Shown here: positions 63,376 to 64,000 of the stretch, piece by piece
Position numbering within the stretch: position 1 is the stretch's first letter
How the letters are laid out: every line of letters begins with the position of its first letter
Source of the DNA: Deltaproteobacteria bacterium
GTDB lineage: Bacteria > Myxococcota_A > Polyangia > Polyangiales > Ga0077539
Assembly: GCA_030694465.1 (NCBI GenBank)
Contig: JAUXYJ010000055.1
Span: 450,413 to 514,412 of the forward strand
Direction of reading: 5' to 3'
Length of the DNA: 64,000 bases
Position numbers and translations under genes: made by a program
Notes under the pieces: generated by a model
Seen by the model: only the letters and a program-made list of their open reading frames with translations
Databases searched by the model: none
What the model was told of the DNA's origin: nothing

Positions 63376-64000
63376 CTAGTCAGTCCCCAAACGCCCGCTC
63401 GATCGCAGGTCTTCGATCGCTGCGATCGGTGCCCGCAGCCAGGGGTGATCTGCGATGAGCTGTCCCAGCGATAGATCGCGCGACGTGAGCTCGCCTTGCG
63501 CTGAGGTGAGGGTCTCGGTGAGGGCCTCGTGCAGCTTTCGACCGCTAATTCCCTGCAGTCTTAGCTCTCTCAGCGAGATCGCGCCGTCCCGTTTGGCCAG
63601 CCGCTCTCCGCCGTCGCCGAGTACAAGTCCAACATGTGCGTAGTTGGGAGGCGTCGCACCCAGTGCGCGGTAGAGCAGGACTTGTCGTGGGGTGCTCGCG
63701 AGCAAATCGCGACCGCGAAGCACGTGATCAATCTCCATCACGATGTCATCGACGACCACCGCAAGTTGATACGAGGCGACCCCGTCAGATCGAAACACGA
63801 CGAAGTCCCCGACGTCTCTCGCGACGTCTTGTCCAAAGCGCCCTTGGAGCAAATCGAGCACCTCGATTTCGCCGGGTTGAACGGCAAAACGCCAAACAAA
63901 TCCTCGCTTCGCGGCTCGCGCCTCGGCCATCACTTGCGCTGGATCGCGCCCGCGACAAGTACCTAGATAGACCGGGTCTTGACCGTGGGGAGCGCGGCTG
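63376..64000 (-). CDS. gluQ: Glutamyl-Q tRNA(Asp) synthetase (partial, N terminus beyond window)
   Basis: This enzyme charges glutamate onto the queuosine base of tRNA-Asp. The visible 3' part of the gene encodes DPVYLGTCR near the window edge (Cys of the Rossmann insert), VGDFVVFRSDGVASYQLAVV, VDDIVMEIDHVLRGRDLLAS, TPRQVLLYRALG and the KMSKS-like RLAKRDGAISLRELR, matching GluQ/YadB rather than full GltX because no anticodon-binding domain follows. The frame is open through base 64000, so the catalytic HIGH motif lies outside. A shorter GTG at 63933 would delete essential parts and is not the true start. Confidence 0.9.
   Translation of the reverse strand, partial: SRAPHGQDPVYLGTCRGRDPAQVMAEARAAKRGFVWRFAVQPGEIEVLDLLQGRFGQDVARDVGDFVVFRSDGVASYQLAVVVDDIVMEIDHVLRGRDLLASTPRQVLLYRALGATPPNYAHVGLVLGDGGERLAKRDGAISLRELRLQGISGRKLHEALTETLTSAQGELTSRDLSLGQLIADHPWLRAPIAAIEDLRSSGRLGTD

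Overview
The window looks like chromosomal DNA from a member of the Myxococcota, probably a gliding or formerly gliding lineage. The evidence is a gene cluster resembling the Myxococcus xanthus Glt (adventurous gliding) envelope complex, an AgmX/PglI-type C-terminal domain, many short lipoproteins, MopE-like and EF-hand-like repeat lipoproteins, a MYXO-CTERM-like protein tail, and a large chemosensory operon. The DNA is GC-rich, frequently uses GTG starts, and many genes overlap by 4 bases (ATGA or GTGA). I see no tRNA, rRNA, insertion sequence, prophage or CRISPR array. The right edge cuts a gene (GluQ-type synthetase), and the left edge lies at or very near the start of scpB.

Layout. 1-2.6 kb: scpB, glyQ (no glyS beside it), yraN and a Cys-rich lipoprotein. 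3.2-26.1 kb: a 23-kb block of seven co-directional genes, namely a TPR protein, a large TPR protein, a TPR lipoprotein, a 90-residue secreted protein, an FHA/TM/AgmX-PglI-tail protein, another TPR lipoprotein and a 3,656-residue TPR giant. By architecture and order this matches GltC-D-E-F-G and GltI (AgmK). A strong terminator follows the GltG-like gene, so there are at least two transcription units. GltJ, the outer-membrane Glt barrels and the AglRQS motor are not in the window.

26.1-37.3 kb: a crotonase-fold protein coupled to a RimK-like ligase, a membrane protein coupled to an M1 metallopeptidase, tsaE, a PrkA-type kinase, a lipoprotein, lepA-lepB, and a small ribbon-helix-helix regulator with a good promoter. 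37.9-46.1 kb: two overlapping EF-hand-like lipoproteins, an rluB-type pseudouridine synthase with a long basic tail, divergent ugd and a sugar nucleotidyltransferase, a stand-alone ribosomal protein L3 gene, rlmE, a PfkB sugar kinase and a DUF971 protein.

46.1-57.0 kb: a compact chemosensory operon (CheY, CheA, CheW, CheW, HEAT-repeat protein, CheR, CheB, coiled-coil/GAF protein, CheY) without any chemoreceptor gene, followed by a Clp-like double AAA+ protein whose first module looks degenerate. 57-64 kb: a LytM-type M23 peptidase, a SUMF1-fold protein that appears to lack the catalytic cysteine pair, a TPR/PEGA-like membrane protein coupled to a MopE-like lipoprotein, a dihydrolipoamide acyltransferase (E2) and the 3' part of gluQ.

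The two systems most worth pursuing are the Glt-like block and the receptor-less chemosensory operon with its HEAT, GAF and AAA+ partners. In M. xanthus, chemosensory pathways control gliding, so the two may be functionally connected, but nothing in this sequence proves it.
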